Shown here in pieces: positions 11,129 through 21,054 of a stretch of 64,000 nt of DNA (the first letter of the stretch is position 1; every line of letters begins with the position of its first letter). The notes under the pieces are model-generated. The model saw only the letters and a program-made list of their open reading frames with translations. It was not told where the DNA came from and searched no databases. The position numbers and the translations under genes are program-made. This stretch comes from Rana temporaria (Eukaryota > Chordata > Amphibia > Anura > Ranidae), in NCBI RefSeq assembly GCF_905171775.1, contig NC_053494.1, positions 160,398,956 to 160,462,955 of the forward strand. Reading direction: 5' to 3'.

Positions 11129-12283
11129 TCAGGGTGTTTGGTCACTTCCAATTTTCCTGTATTTGACCTTGTTCCATGGATTCTGAGTCGGACTAGTAGG
11201 AGTGTTTCTCTTGGTAGATTGAACTGGAGGTGGAGTAGTGTCCATAGCAGGTTCAAAAGAAATAATTTTTACATCAAACAGAAGTCTTTCACCCTCTTGG
11301 AAACTATGGATCACATGGTTCCTACCATTATAATTGAATTTTAAGGCGAAGGGGAAAGCCCATTTATATCTGATGTTTTTGTTGATGAGGGCAGACAATA
11401 ACAGTTTCATTGCTCTTCTTTTCTGAATGGTATATGGAGAAATGTCAGAGAATATTTGTATGGTATTACCTTGGTATTGAAGATTCTCCTGTTGTCTGGA
11501 CCGTTTCATAATGTCCTCCTTGGTAGAGAAAAAATGAGGCTTGACCACCACATCCCTGGGTAAGCCATCTTTTCTTAGTGGGCCTAATGATCTATGAGCC
11601 CTATCAATTTCTAATTTTATATCAGGCATAGATGGAAGGAGGATTTTCATAATGTCTCGTATTGCTGAATGAACGTCCAGAATGGACTCAGGTAGACCCC
11701 TAACCCTAAAGTTTTCTCTTCTTGACCTGTTTTCCAAATCATCAATTTTAGCCTGAGCGGCCTCTAGTTGTTCTTGTAGGAAGTGGATATGGTCATCATG
11801 TTGTTCAGTTTTCGAAACGTTAGTGTCCAATTTATGTTCCACCGAGTCAATCCTGTTGCCAAGACATTGGAAGTCTGCCCTAATATCTTTAGTAATTTTC
11901 TCAGCTGTAAGAGCTAGACCCCTTTCCATCATTTCAGAGATCCTATTATAGAGATCAGTAACATTGAAAGAAACTTCTGGAGCATTTTCAGCATTAGCAG
12001 TTACTTGTACAGGGTCATGTGAGGGAGGCACCACAGAAATCCCATGTTCTGCCATTGCGGGTATTATGCCCTCCCGTACTACAGACGAAAATAAGGCTGT
12101 AGTTGTAGATGAACCTAATAAAGGAGATGGTGAGGAGGGCGGCACATGAGACGAGAACTGTTCTGTTAACTGAGGTTCCACTATAGACGCCTGAGGACCT
12201 GTAATAGGAGGGGTGTCCATATCAAGGAGACACTCTTTGATAATTGAGTTCTTATTTTTTTTTTTAACCTGTTTCCCCTTCAT
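11129..12283 (-). CDS. L1 ORF1 protein: coiled-coil RNA-binding nucleic acid chaperone
   Basis: 384-residue protein that would coat the LINE RNA as a trimer. A basic, polar N-terminus (MKGKQVKKKNK) and a proline/serine-rich stretch precede a long helical coiled coil (about 107-187, ending DDLENRSRRENF). Then come an RRM-like domain (about 190-270, with FRVRGLPE at 192-199 and RAHRSLGP at 228-235) and a C-terminal domain (YTIQKRRAM at 284-292). This order is that of L1 ORF1p (Transposase_22 type). I see no CCHC knuckle, unlike Tx1-clade ORF1. The frame is uninterrupted. It is the first ORF after the 5' UTR, so it would be translated from the capped RNA. Confidence 0.92.
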   Translation of the reverse strand: MKGKQVKKKNKNSIIKECLLDMDTPPITGPQASIVEPQLTEQFSSHVPPSSPSPLLGSSTTTALFSSVVREGIIPAMAEHGISVVPPSHDPVQVTANAENAPEVSFNVTDLYNRISEMMERGLALTAEKITKDIRADFQCLGNRIDSVEHKLDTNVSKTEQHDDHIHFLQEQLEAAQAKIDDLENRSRRENFRVRGLPESILDVHSAIRDIMKILLPSMPDIKLEIDRAHRSLGPLRKDGLPRDVVVKPHFFSTKEDIMKRSRQQENLQYQGNTIQIFSDISPYTIQKRRAMKLLLSALINKNIRYKWAFPFALKFNYNGRNHVIHSFQEGERLLFDVKIISFEPAMDTTPPPVQSTKRNTPTSPTQNPWNKVKYRKIGSDQTP

Positions 12284-12952
12284 ATATGAGAAGCGCTGTA
12301 AAGAAACCGTATCAGTATGAGTAAAGTTGCTTTATATTTTAGAATCTACAGTTCACTCCAATATCAGCTCCTATAGGTGTAATAGACCTATAATTATCAT
12401 CAGTTAATGGGCGTTAATTATGTGATCAGTCCAAACCCAGTTTCGAGCCTTTATAGCAAGTATTGTAAAAAGACCAGCTTCATAAAAACGCCTCAAATTA
12501 CATATCATGCAGGTTTCATGTTAGCATATAGAATTGCAGCTCATGTCGACTAACATCAGACGGTGCGTTGAAACACCTCAGTAAATTCCCATAGTAGGGA
12601 TAATCATAGGATAATCCTCAGTTTATAGAAAAGATAAATGTTTTCCAAGGTATTTCATCCAGTTCTGAGGTGATAATTTGACACCCCACGGGGTGAAAGG
12701 ATCACTGTGTATACCTATACCTCTGTTAATATTATTAGTATGAATCCTTGTAGAATTCCGTTGTATGTCAGTGAATCTCCTATTTATCTGGAAAAAATCA
12801 AGGTCTCTGCTAGCCTTAGAACAGTATGTTTGAATATTAGTCTCCCACATCCACGGTGTTGTAGATAGTATATTAATGACTTATATATGGCTCAGGGTTA
12901 CCTTATTCTAAAGGCTAGTCTTTTATATGCAGATTTAATGAGAGAAAATTTT
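12284..12952 (-). other. L1 5' UTR, proximal part
   Basis: Non-coding L1 leader between the DIRS insertion point and the ORF1 start. It continues beyond the DIRS at 18672-19422. One 75-codon frame at 12623-12850 is unremarkable. Confidence 0.8.
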
Positions 12953-13144
12953 CAATTTTATGGCAAACAGGAGGCTCATATTATGCTATAATCTTTCTTT
13001 ACTGTCATCCAGCAGCAAGAGAGTTAATGAAAAGAAAAAACGTTACACAGATAGGTATGCAAATGAACATAGGTAGACTGTCCAATCAGGTAACAGGAGT
13101 ATGTTATAAAGGTGAGGTACAGGTGATATTCTTCCTCTTTCTTG
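12953..13144 (+). repeat. DIRS left inverted terminal repeat
   Basis: From about 12979 to 13144 it matches the complement of 18443-18610 with a single visible mismatch (gaaaag versus gaaatg). The outermost 26 bases differ from the right tip, as in split-ITR DIRS elements. The sequence between aggtatgcaaatg and ctcctgtt is shared by both ends, which explains identical small ORFs on opposite strands. Confidence 0.93.
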
Positions 13145-13210
13145 CTGCTCCAGCCAGATAAGTACATTGAAATTTTTTCCTCAGATGCTTCTACATATAT
13201 TATATATAGA

Positions 13211-13662
13211 TATTGTGACAAGGTCCCACGGAATAGCGGTAATGTAATGCAGCAAAGTCGCTGAATTTAAGCAATAAATATGGCTTTATTGCACTCAAAA
13301 GAAATAATACAAAAACAAAACGGCCTACTTCAGCTTAGGAAGCTAACAGTACAGTCCCTGACTACTGTGTACTGGAGGGGCTATTCCAGCCTCCAGTATA
13401 AAACAAATAATAGTCCAAATAAGTGTTTGTCTGTGACAACAGACCTTGTTTCCCCAAAGAAGACAGTCTCCAACCTGTCCTGTTCAGCTCAGCATGCCTC
13501 AGGCTGAGCTCTCCCTCCTCCAATCTCTATCAGGTGTGCGTAATTAATAGGGAGAGAGAGGAGGTTTTCCTGTTGGCCAGGCTTAACCCTTTCTAAGACA
13601 GGGAAAGCTGATCTTTACAACCTCTCACTGACATACATGGAATCATGTACCCTGTCACAATA
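13211..13662. mobile_element. Terminal-inverted-repeat element nested in the DIRS leader
   Basis: Begins TATTGTGACAAGGT and ends ACCCTGTCACAATA, a 14-bp inverted repeat with one mismatch. It sits in the TA-rich leader just inside the left DIRS repeat, and TA or TATA could be the duplicated target. It has no transposase; the 75-codon plus frame inside is not recognisable. Superfamily unresolved. It is either a later insertion or a segment the DIRS family carries. Confidence 0.65.
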
Positions 13663-14490
13663 TATAACTCATTGCAGAAAATGAATATAAATATATATAT
13701 GTAGAGTTTTCCCTGCAACCCTGCGCTTGTCACAGTTTGCAGGGCCATACTTTTTATCCTTAATGGCAGTCCCAGCATTGCCCACCCCCCTTCTATTCAT
13801 TAACTTCCCAGGTGGTCTCCTCACCATTCCAATACCCCCGCTTACAGCACACTCACTTGTTCTCCGACGGCCCGCATCCCCTCACCGCGGCCGTTCGGCG
13901 GTATCCCGGCAGTCCGGGATATCGTTTCCTCACAGCTGGTGCTCAGCTGTGGCGCGGTCCCGCGCAGATTCGCGGCCCGACAGGCAGTGTGTCTCCTCAC
14001 TGCGCTGCAGCGCTGCTATACCGCCGTTCCCTGAGAGAAAGTCCGTTCTCCTGTGTGGGTGTGTGCCTGCCACATACCAACCCTGAACCCGGTTTAGGTT
14101 CAGGGGTGTATGTTTGGCACACACAAACAAATAGTAACACATTTACACAAACAAATTTAAATAAACATATGTTTGTTCATATGGATATGTGCATATAGAT
14201 ATATGTATATATACTTTTATATATATATATGTATATATATGGATGTATGTATATATATATACATATATACTTACACACTTTGAACTGCAGTCAGAATATT
14301 AGTAATAAATATATATATGTATATGTTTGGGTGTACGCTCATAATATATGTGCCCTCTTGCTGACATATATGTTGTCTGCTGATACAAAAAATATATATA
14401 GTTCTGCTGCATATATATTAATTAGTTCTATTATTTTTTCTCTTTCAGAATAATTTGTCTTAAGTCAATCACATTTACTCACACCTCACT
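13663..14490 (+). other. DIRS 5' leader
   Basis: Non-coding leader before gag: a GC-rich block (about 13860-14060) followed by an AT-rich tract with TATATA microsatellite sequence (14190-14420). The 119- and 128-codon frames in the GC-rich block have no domain features and overlap in different frames. Confidence 0.6.
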
Positions 14491-15806
14491 ATGTCTAATA
14501 AAGATTCCACTACTGTTACCCCCTCAGATATCCCTGAGGAAAACCAGAAAATCCAATCCATAATAGATAAATCCATCCAATCTGCTATGCAGACGGCCAT
14601 GCATGATTCCATTGCACAATCGGTAGTCATGGCCCTGTCTCAAAGTAAACCTCAGGTTACCCCTGAACCTTTACCTATTACCCCATCTGACATTTATTGG
14701 TCAGCGGAGGACTCTACATCCCACATGATTCAGGGATTGAAAAAAGCGGGTAAAGTGTCTCAAAAACGACATCATATATCTCATACCGGTCCCTCCCATT
14801 CTAAAAGAATGGTCCTGATGGAGAACCAGGGTGAATCTTCTAAGCCTCCTAGTAAAGGAAATGCTACTGTCAGTGACAAGAGGTCACACGTTATACCCTC
14901 TGCCCGGGAGGAGTTGATCTTACAACGGGTAAAAATGGCCTCAAAGAGGCAAAAACCAGACTCTTACCGTACCTCTTCCAGCAATTATTCTTCTGATAAG
15001 GAATCTTTATCAGAAGAAGGAAGAGACTCTGAATATGAGAATGTCTCTGATGCAGAAGAAGGAATACCCTTGAAAAGGAGGAATCCGAGGATGCTATTAT
15101 ACACGGCTCTGGTGATCCGTATTTCGACCCAGGTCAAATTAAACATCCCCGTTCAGGGGAATGGGTTACCCATTCCCTAGTTACGAAATGTTTAAGCCTC
15201 TGGATCCAGAAACCATTAGATAAGAACGAGGCTAGTAAGTTAAGAGCAGAGTGCCCGAGACCGTCCCTCCCAAAGAAATTAGCCAATACACCCTAATTAG
15301 ACCCCGCATTAGTTAAATTCCTTCTAAAATCAGGAAAACACCCAAAAAAGGGGGTGGACAGATAATATCGTTTCTGTCAAGATAAATTATTAGACATGTT
15401 AGGCCCCTTAGCTAAGATTCTAGATTTAATAGAAGAAGCAGTTTAATCTAACACCCCAATAGATTTAAATGTCCTGAAAGGTTGGGCTCAGCGAGCCATT
15501 GTACTATTTGGCAACGCCAATGCGGCCATCTCTAGCGAAAGAAGAAGATCGATTCTGACGAAGCTGGATCCACAGCTAATGCATCTCGCTTCATCTCAAC
15601 CATCTTCCATCACCAAGGGTCTACTTTTTGGTGACTCTTTTATTAAAGAGATCAACAAATACGTAGCTCTCTTTACTTCTTTAGACAAGGCCCAATCATC
15701 ACTCAAAAAGGTTTTCCAACCAAAGTTTTTCCCAAAGCTGGGAAACGCAAGGGCCGATTTCCCAACAGATCTTCTACCGAAGGTCATTTCCCCAGAGGCC
15801 CTCTGA
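14491..15806 (+). pseudogene. DIRS gag-like protein, broken
   Basis: The start ATG at 14491 opens a 229-codon frame beginning MSNKDSTTVTPSDIPEENQK. It is polar and Ser/Lys/Glu-rich, as DIRS gag proteins are. Coding character then moves to another frame near 15080, meets stop codons near 15296, 15368 and 15446, and continues through a last open piece at 15579-15806 (ending PKVISPEAL). I read this as one gag gene of about 430 codons with at least one frameshift and three stops. It ends just before the RT frame. Function by position: capsid-like particle protein. No zinc knuckle is seen. Confidence 0.75.
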
Positions 15807-15811
15807 ACACC

Positions 15812-17245
15812 GTGTTAGGTTACCAGATAGATTTCACCTCTTTACCGACTCAAAGTCAGGATCCTATTCCAATAAGGTTCTCAGAAGAGGACAAAAAGCT
15901 CATCTCACTGGAGATAAAGGAGCTTTACTCCAAAGGGGCCATAGTTCAAGTTCCCTTGCAAACTCCAGGTTTTGTGAGCAACCTGTTCCTGGTCAAAAAT
16001 AAGGATGGAGGTTTCAGACCAGTAATAAATCTGAAATATCTAAACAATTTCGTCCATTACCGCCATTTCAAAATGGAAGGTATTCACCTGTTAAAAGACC
16101 TTTTATTACAAGGAGACTGGTTGGCAAAAATAGATCTGAATGATGCCTATCTTTCAGTGCACATGCACGAGAATTCCCAACCATTTCTTCAATTCCTGTG
16201 GCAAAACAAGAAATGGCAATTCACCAGTCTACCATTCGGTCTGTCATCTGCCTCCTGGTGCTTTACGAAACGACTGAAACCAGTAGTAGCAGCTCTAAGG
16301 AGCAGGGGTGTTCGTCTAATAATATATTTAGACGACATTTTGATCATGGCACAATCACTTCAGACTATTCATTTACACATTCAATGGACGATATCCCTTC
16401 TGAACATGCTGGGATTCATAATCAATTACAAGAAATCCATCCTAACCCCTTCAAAGGAGGTAGAATTTATGGGTTTTCTTGTCAATACCCAACTATCCCT
16501 TCTGAGTCTTCCAAACAGGAAATTGAAGACGATCAGAAGAGAGATTCGCTCAGTCCTGAACAAAAGTCAAATATCTCTGCGGACAATTGCGAGGATTGTC
16601 GGTCTATTATCAGCTTCCATTCAAGCGATATTTCGGGCACCCCCACACTACAGAGCACTACAGAGACTAAAAGCCCAACATCTAAGAGACGGCTTGGCAT
16701 ATTCCGACGAGATAACACTAACTCCGGACACCAAAGAAGAATTACTTTGGTGGCTGACTCACATCCAGATGTGGAATGGGAAGACTTTTTTCCATCCACA
16801 TCCGGATTTAATAATAGAATCAGACGCAAGCAACTCAGGTTGGGGTGCTCGCTGCGGCCCTCTTACAACAGGAGGGAAATGGTCTCCAGACGAAGCTCTG
16901 TTACATATAAATTGTCTTGAACTCTTAGCGGGATCATTTGCTCTCAAGAGTTTTGCGAGAGACAGATCCGATTGTTGTATTCTACTGCGCATGGACAACA
17001 TATCCGCAGTACAATACATCAATCGCTTAGGAAGTACAAAATCCAAACCTTTGGCGAACATTGCAAAGGATTTTTGGCATTTTTGCCTGGACAAGAACAT
17101 TATATTGAAGGCGGAATACATCCCAGGCCTATCCAATTCCATTGCAGACTGGAATTCCCTGTTATTTAACAGATTCCAGCGATTGGATGTTGAACCAGAC
17201 AATTTTTCAACATCTAAAACTCCCTGTGGGGTCCTTTCCAGATAG
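15812..17245 (+). pseudogene. DIRS reverse transcriptase / RNase H, frame open but 3' part shifted
   Basis: 477-codon open frame. The reverse transcriptase has FRPVINLKYLN, LAKIDLNDAYLSV (104-116), LPFGLSSA and the catalytic YLDD (172-175). RNase H follows with ESDASNSGWGA (336-346), NCLELLAG, DNISAVQYINRLG (395-407) and IPGLSNSIAD, so the acidic residues are present. The domain order and YLDD box are typical of DIRS elements. After about 17165 the expected downstream sequence continues in other frames, so the C-terminal extension is frameshifted at least twice. The RT core itself shows no break. No methyltransferase domain is visible in the open frame. Confidence 0.9.
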
Positions 17246-18121
17246 ATCTGTTTGCATCACGCCTGAACAGACAGATTCCAACATATTTCAATTGGCGTCC
17301 AGACCCAGAAGCATTGGGGACAGATGCCCTTCTACAAATTTGACCGAAAGGAACATCTTACGCTTTCCCCCCCTTTGCTCTAATATCAAGGGCTCTCCTT
17401 CTGACACGTTACCTAGAATCGAACATAGTTCTGATAACCCCTTACTGGCCATCCCAAACATGGTTCCCTCAGGCTCTGGAGATGAGCATAGACTACCCAC
17501 GATTACTCCCAGTATTCCCTTCTATTCTACTAGACCTATTTCAGAATCCTCATCCTCTTAAATTTTCTTAACTCCTGGGGTGATAATGAGAATCTGTCTT
17601 TAAAACTTCTATCTTTCAAACTAACAGTACTACTTTGTCTCATCTCCCTTAAAAGAGTAGCGGATGTAAAAGCCCTAGATATATCCCGTAGACAATTCTC
17701 TCCCCAGGGTGTTCAATTTTCCATTTTCAGACGCACATAGACCAACTTACATTCGGTCTTCTATCCGGCCTTTCCCTTCAATCCAAACCTTTGTGTAGTC
17801 CAATGTCTAAAAACCTATGAAACCAAATCTCAACCTTTTAGAGACCCTGACTCATCTCAATTACTAATTTCCTACTGCAAACCCTTCCATCCAGTTTCCT
17901 CACCCACCTTGGCTAGATGGGTGAGACAAACCATGGATTTGGCAGGCATTGACATTTCCATATTTGGCGCCCACTCCACCAGAGGTGCAATGGCCACTAA
18001 GGTATTTCAATCAGGTGGTTCTCTATCAGATTTAATGCGAACCGAAAACTGGTCTTTAGAATCCACTTTTAAGAATTTCTACTTTAGACCTGAATCTCAT
18101 GTGTCTATGAATGTATTATAA
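17246..18121 (+). pseudogene. DIRS tyrosine recombinase, broken
   Basis: Integrase of the lambda/Cre type that would insert the circular DNA. Recognisable pieces are a box-I-like segment at about 17620-17680 (ISLKRVADVKAL, with the first catalytic Arg), a stop (TAG) at 17738-17740, then an open stretch from about 17815 to 18121. That stretch includes ARWVRQTMDLAGID, the HxxR motif (HSTRGAMATK, near 17972) and a candidate nucleophile Tyr in FKNFYFRPE. The frame is not continuous, so this copy probably makes no active recombinase. Confidence 0.82.
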
Positions 18122-18170
18122 CTATAGGTTGTACGTTTATTTAATGCTCTAGAGTATACAGCTTTGAACT

Positions 18171-18269
18171 AGCATAATATGAGCCTCCTGTTTGCCATAA
18201 AATTGGAGATTTTCCTACCCTCGGGGACGGAAAATATAGATTTTATTAAAAACAGGAGGCGAGTATTAT
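18171..18269 (+). repeat. DIRS internal complementary region
   Basis: Centre AATTG at 18201-18205. The left half complements the first 35 bases of the element and the right half complements its last 69 bases, both exactly by eye. This region templates joining of the two ends into a circle. The bracketing CCTCCTGTTT words recur at both termini. Confidence 0.93.
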
Positions 18270-18442
18270 CCCACCCTAATACCCTACCCTTCAAGATTTA
18301 TTTTGCTCTTACATAATGCATTCTTTTTCAGCTTAATGCGCCTATTCTACTGTGGACTTCATGACATATTGAAGAATGAGTTCCAGTTCAAGTTGTTCCA
18401 ATTAGTTTCCAGTTCAAGTTATTTCCAGTCTAGTTTTATCAT

Positions 18443-18671
18443 CAAGAAAGAGGAAGAATATCACCTGTACCTCACCTTTATAACATACTCCTGTTACCTG
18501 ATTGGACAGTCTACCTATGTTCATTTGCATACCTATCTGTGTAACGTTTTTTCATTTCATTAACTCTCTTGCTGCTGGATGACAGTAAAGAAAGATTATA
18601 GCATAATACTCGCCTCCTGTTTTTAATAAAATCTATATTTTCCGTCCCCGAGGGTAGGAAAATCTCCAATT
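18443..18671 (+). repeat. DIRS right inverted terminal repeat
   Basis: Complement of the left repeat over 18443-18610, followed by a distinct 60-bp tip (ccgtccccgagggtaggaaa) that pairs only with the internal complementary region. It ends with CAATT at 18667-18671. Confidence 0.93.
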
Positions 18672-19422
18672 GCTGCAATATCTACCTCACTTTGAGTGTC
18701 CTGTGTCGGTATACTGTTAGGCCACAAGATGGCAACGTTACCTCAGCATCAGTAATGCCATCTGCGTCATAGGGCCTCCTACTATGCAAACGAGTCCTTC
18801 CCCCAGTTTCAAGATGGAGTGTGTGATCCGGATATCACCCGCAGAGCGGAGGGCATCAGGTAAGGGTTTCACTACAATCGGAACTACAGCAATCCCTATT
18901 CCACCCGACCGTGTCTACTTAGGCCATATTATGGTGATTGTGCACCCGTGAGGTAAAAGGCCTCGGTGTCCGTCACTATAGCGGGTAGCTCCTCCGCTGA
19001 AGAACGGGTATTCTCCCAGTGGCGCCCGCTCTATGAGTCAGGCAGCCTGGTATAACGTGGATAGGGGATCTTTCTTGTTTCCCTTCTCTCTTTCTTCCTC
19101 TTCTCTTTTTTTTTTTTTTTTTGTTTTACCGTTCCGCCGATCCGTCCAAAATTGAGCTCGGTGATGTCCGAGGCTTTGTAGGCCTCAAAATGGCCGCTGT
19201 GATCCTATGAGGGATCAGGCCTCTTCATATACCAGTGAGCTGGCGAATCATCCGGATCTCCCAAAAAGGAACGATGCGGCCTATGGAGAGTCCCGGGTAC
19301 CGGATTCTAATTTTGGGGCAAATAGAATCCTGATTCGGTACCGGATGGCTATCGATTTGTTTAGGACAGGCAGAGCTCCCTCAGAACACGTCCAGCGCCA
19401 TCGACGTCCAGGCCACGCCCTC
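18672..19422 (-). other. L1 5' UTR, distal part with 5' terminus
   Basis: Continuation of the L1 leader on the far side of the DIRS. The 5' end on the minus strand is gagggcgtggcctggacgtc, directly against the target duplication. An A-rich run on the minus strand (about 19102-19121) lies in the middle. An internal promoter would be expected here from L1 biology, but no specific site is recognised. Confidence 0.8.
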
Positions 19423-19677
19423 AGGAAACCATTTCTCCCACTGACATCAACAATGGGGCACTTTTCCTTCCAATGATACCAACCATTCCTCTCTTTAATA
19501 CCAAATGGGGCGATGTTTACTCCCAGTGATGCTAGGGAAATTTCCACTCGAGCTGGCCACAGTCCAAAGTCTGAAGGACAGTAAACTGGCCCTTTGTTTA
19601 GAAAGTTTGGAGACTCCTGTTCCATCAATGCCACAGTTGGGTGTTATGGGATGATATCTGCATAAAAAGCAAAAGGT

Positions 19678-19889
19678 AATGCCGTGTACACACGATTGGG
19701 CTTTTGCCCGGCCAAATCACATTGGGATTCCGACAGAATTCCATCGGAAAAATATAGAACATGTTCTACAGCTAAACTCCGATGGAATTCATCGTACTTT
19801 TCAATGAAAAAACTTAGATGGGGCTACACGCGATCGTAAAATCCGATGGACTTTTTCCATCGGAAATTCCGATCGCGTGTACGGGGCAA
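19678..19889. mobile_element. Foldback MITE, GTACACACGA family
   Basis: Left end aatgccgtgtacacacgatt, right end gatcgcgtgtacggggca. The interior halves around TCCGATGGAATT and TTCCATCGGA are complementary. Non-coding. Confidence 0.8.
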
Positions 19890-19930
19890 AAGTTGCATTT
19901 CCATTTCACCAAAGGGCAAAATATTGTTTT

Positions 19931-20150
19931 CTAAGGGGCAGTTCACACCAGATGCAGTTCCGTGCAGTTCCGTGCAGTTCTGTTTTTCTGCACAAATAGT
20001 CAGTTTCGGTCAGTTTCCGGTGCCGAAACTGACTGCATGGTGTAAACCAGAGCCACTGGAATACATGGAAAACACTGTGGATGCATTTTCAGTGCAGAAA
20101 AAATGCACATGGAGCTAAACGGAACTGCGTCTGGTGTGAACTAGCCCTTA
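19931..20150. mobile_element. Foldback MITE with GTTCACACCAG ends
   Basis: Left ctaaggggcagttcacacca, right tggtgtgaactagccctta. It carries a short tandem repeat of gcagttccgt near the left end and complementary CGGTCAGTTTC/GAAACTGAC blocks. Non-coding. Confidence 0.75.
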
Positions 20151-20151
20151 C

Positions 20152-20690
20152 TGTACATGTTAATTTGCCGGTGTATAAGGTGACCGGGCGTATAAAATGT
20201 TACATTTTTTTTACGTTTTTTTGCCTGTACTCATCGTATAAGACGACCCCCCTTCCGAGGCTTCTGAGGCTTCATATTTCTTCCTTCTGGAGCCATATTC
20301 TTCTTCCTTCTTGCTGGAGTTGGAGCCAATCACGGCCAGCAATGTATTCTATTAATGAATACAAAGCCTGCTTGGATTGGCAGAGGCTGTAACATCATCA
20401 GCCCATGCCTCTCTGACTCTCAAAGCCAATCCGAGCAGACTACTGTATGTAGCCTTCTCGGATTGGCAGAGGTTGTTACTCCTCTCTGAGCAGGCTCTGT
20501 GTTCATTTGAATACATCGCTCACCGGGATTGGCTAAGCGGTATATACTGTATGTAGCCGAAGCTACATACAATATTACTGCACATCCAGCAGGCATCCGA
20601 GCAGCTGACTCAGCGTATAAGACGACCCCTGCTTTTTGCCCATATTTTTTAAGTGTAAAAGGTAGTCTTATACGCCAGCAAATACAGTAA
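20152..20690. mobile_element. MITE of the CGTATAAGACGACC type
   Basis: Ends tttgccggtgtataagg and tcttatacgccagcaaat with flanking ACTGTA/TACAGT. CGTATAAGACGACCCC occurs near both ends (20234-20249 and 20612-20627) in the same sense. Interior segments on catgccaatcc/ggattggc are repeated and inverted. No coding capacity. Confidence 0.65.
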
Positions 20691-21054
20691 GTTGCTTTGA
20701 TGATATGTATGTACACCATCAACCGCCCATGCCACCCTGACATACACAGTCCTTTAGAACCTTTGGGAGGAATCATAGGGTAAGATTTGCTTCTGAACCT
20801 TCCTTATTTACATTTCCCAATCAAACACAGACTGGGCTTGCATATTAATACAAGTGGGCAATTCACGCTGATGCATGACAATGCATCTGCCCAATGCTAT
20901 ATAAATGTACTTATGTGCTCTTAAAGTGTACTTCTGTTTTTTTGTTTCAAACAGAATTGTTTTTGCTCTTGTCTTGTCTGTTGTCCAACTAGGGAGTTTT
21001 CCCTTCAATTGCTGTCTGGGCCACAATGTTGTCACTATGACAGGCAGGGTCAGG

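Larger units (their letters stand above)
12953..18671 (+). mobile_element. DIRS-type tyrosine-recombinase retrotransposon, complete structure
   Basis: 5.7-kb element inserted in the L1 5' UTR. It has inverted terminal repeats (12953-13144 and 18443-18671) with unequal outer tips, and an internal complementary region (18171-18269). The first 35 bp of the element are the exact complement of 18171-18205, and the last 69 bp are the exact complement of 18201-18269. Both ends share CAATT with the target, and there is no longer target duplication. This is the DIRS1 architecture, in which a circular intermediate is integrated by a tyrosine recombinase. Coding order on plus is gag, RT/RNase H, tyrosine recombinase, all with breaks. 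Confidence 0.95.
5911..19422 (-). mobile_element. Full-length L1-like LINE, interrupted by a DIRS element
   Basis: Minus-strand element with 5' end at 19422 (starts gagggcgtggcctggacgtc) and 3' end in A10 at 5920-5911. It is flanked by the 14-bp direct repeat AGGAAACCATTTCT (5898-5911 and 19423-19436). Order: 5' UTR (19422-12284 minus the DIRS), ORF1 (12283-11129), spacer (11128-10565), ORF2 (10564-6740), 3' UTR (6739-5911). Without the DIRS it is about 7.8 kb. Both ORFs are open and the TSD is perfect, so the insertion is young. It belongs to the L1 group (APE endonuclease, L1-type ORF1). Confidence 0.95.
5778..19619. mobile_element. hAT-type MITE split by the L1 insertion (5778-5911 and 19423-19619)
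   Basis: The left end CAGTGGTCTCCAAATTGCAG and right end GTTTGGAGACTCCTG form the terminal inverted repeat of one small element. Its two halves are 13.5 kb apart because the L1 landed in it. Joining the flanks across the L1 gives one continuous ~330-bp MITE. CAGTGGTCTCCAAA-type ends are typical of vertebrate hAT MITEs. The flanking 8-mers (ttctagag, ttccatca) no longer match, so this is the oldest layer. Confidence 0.7.

Noticed and set aside
13024..13221. Identical peptides encoded at 13024-13221 (minus) and 18303-18563 (plus), suggesting a conserved small protein
   Set aside because: They are the two inverted terminal repeats of the DIRS element; identity follows from the DNA repeat.
16198..16920. 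240-codon plus-strand frame inside the DIRS RT region
   Set aside because: It overlaps the RT/RNase H frame, which carries all catalytic motifs. This frame is a shadow.
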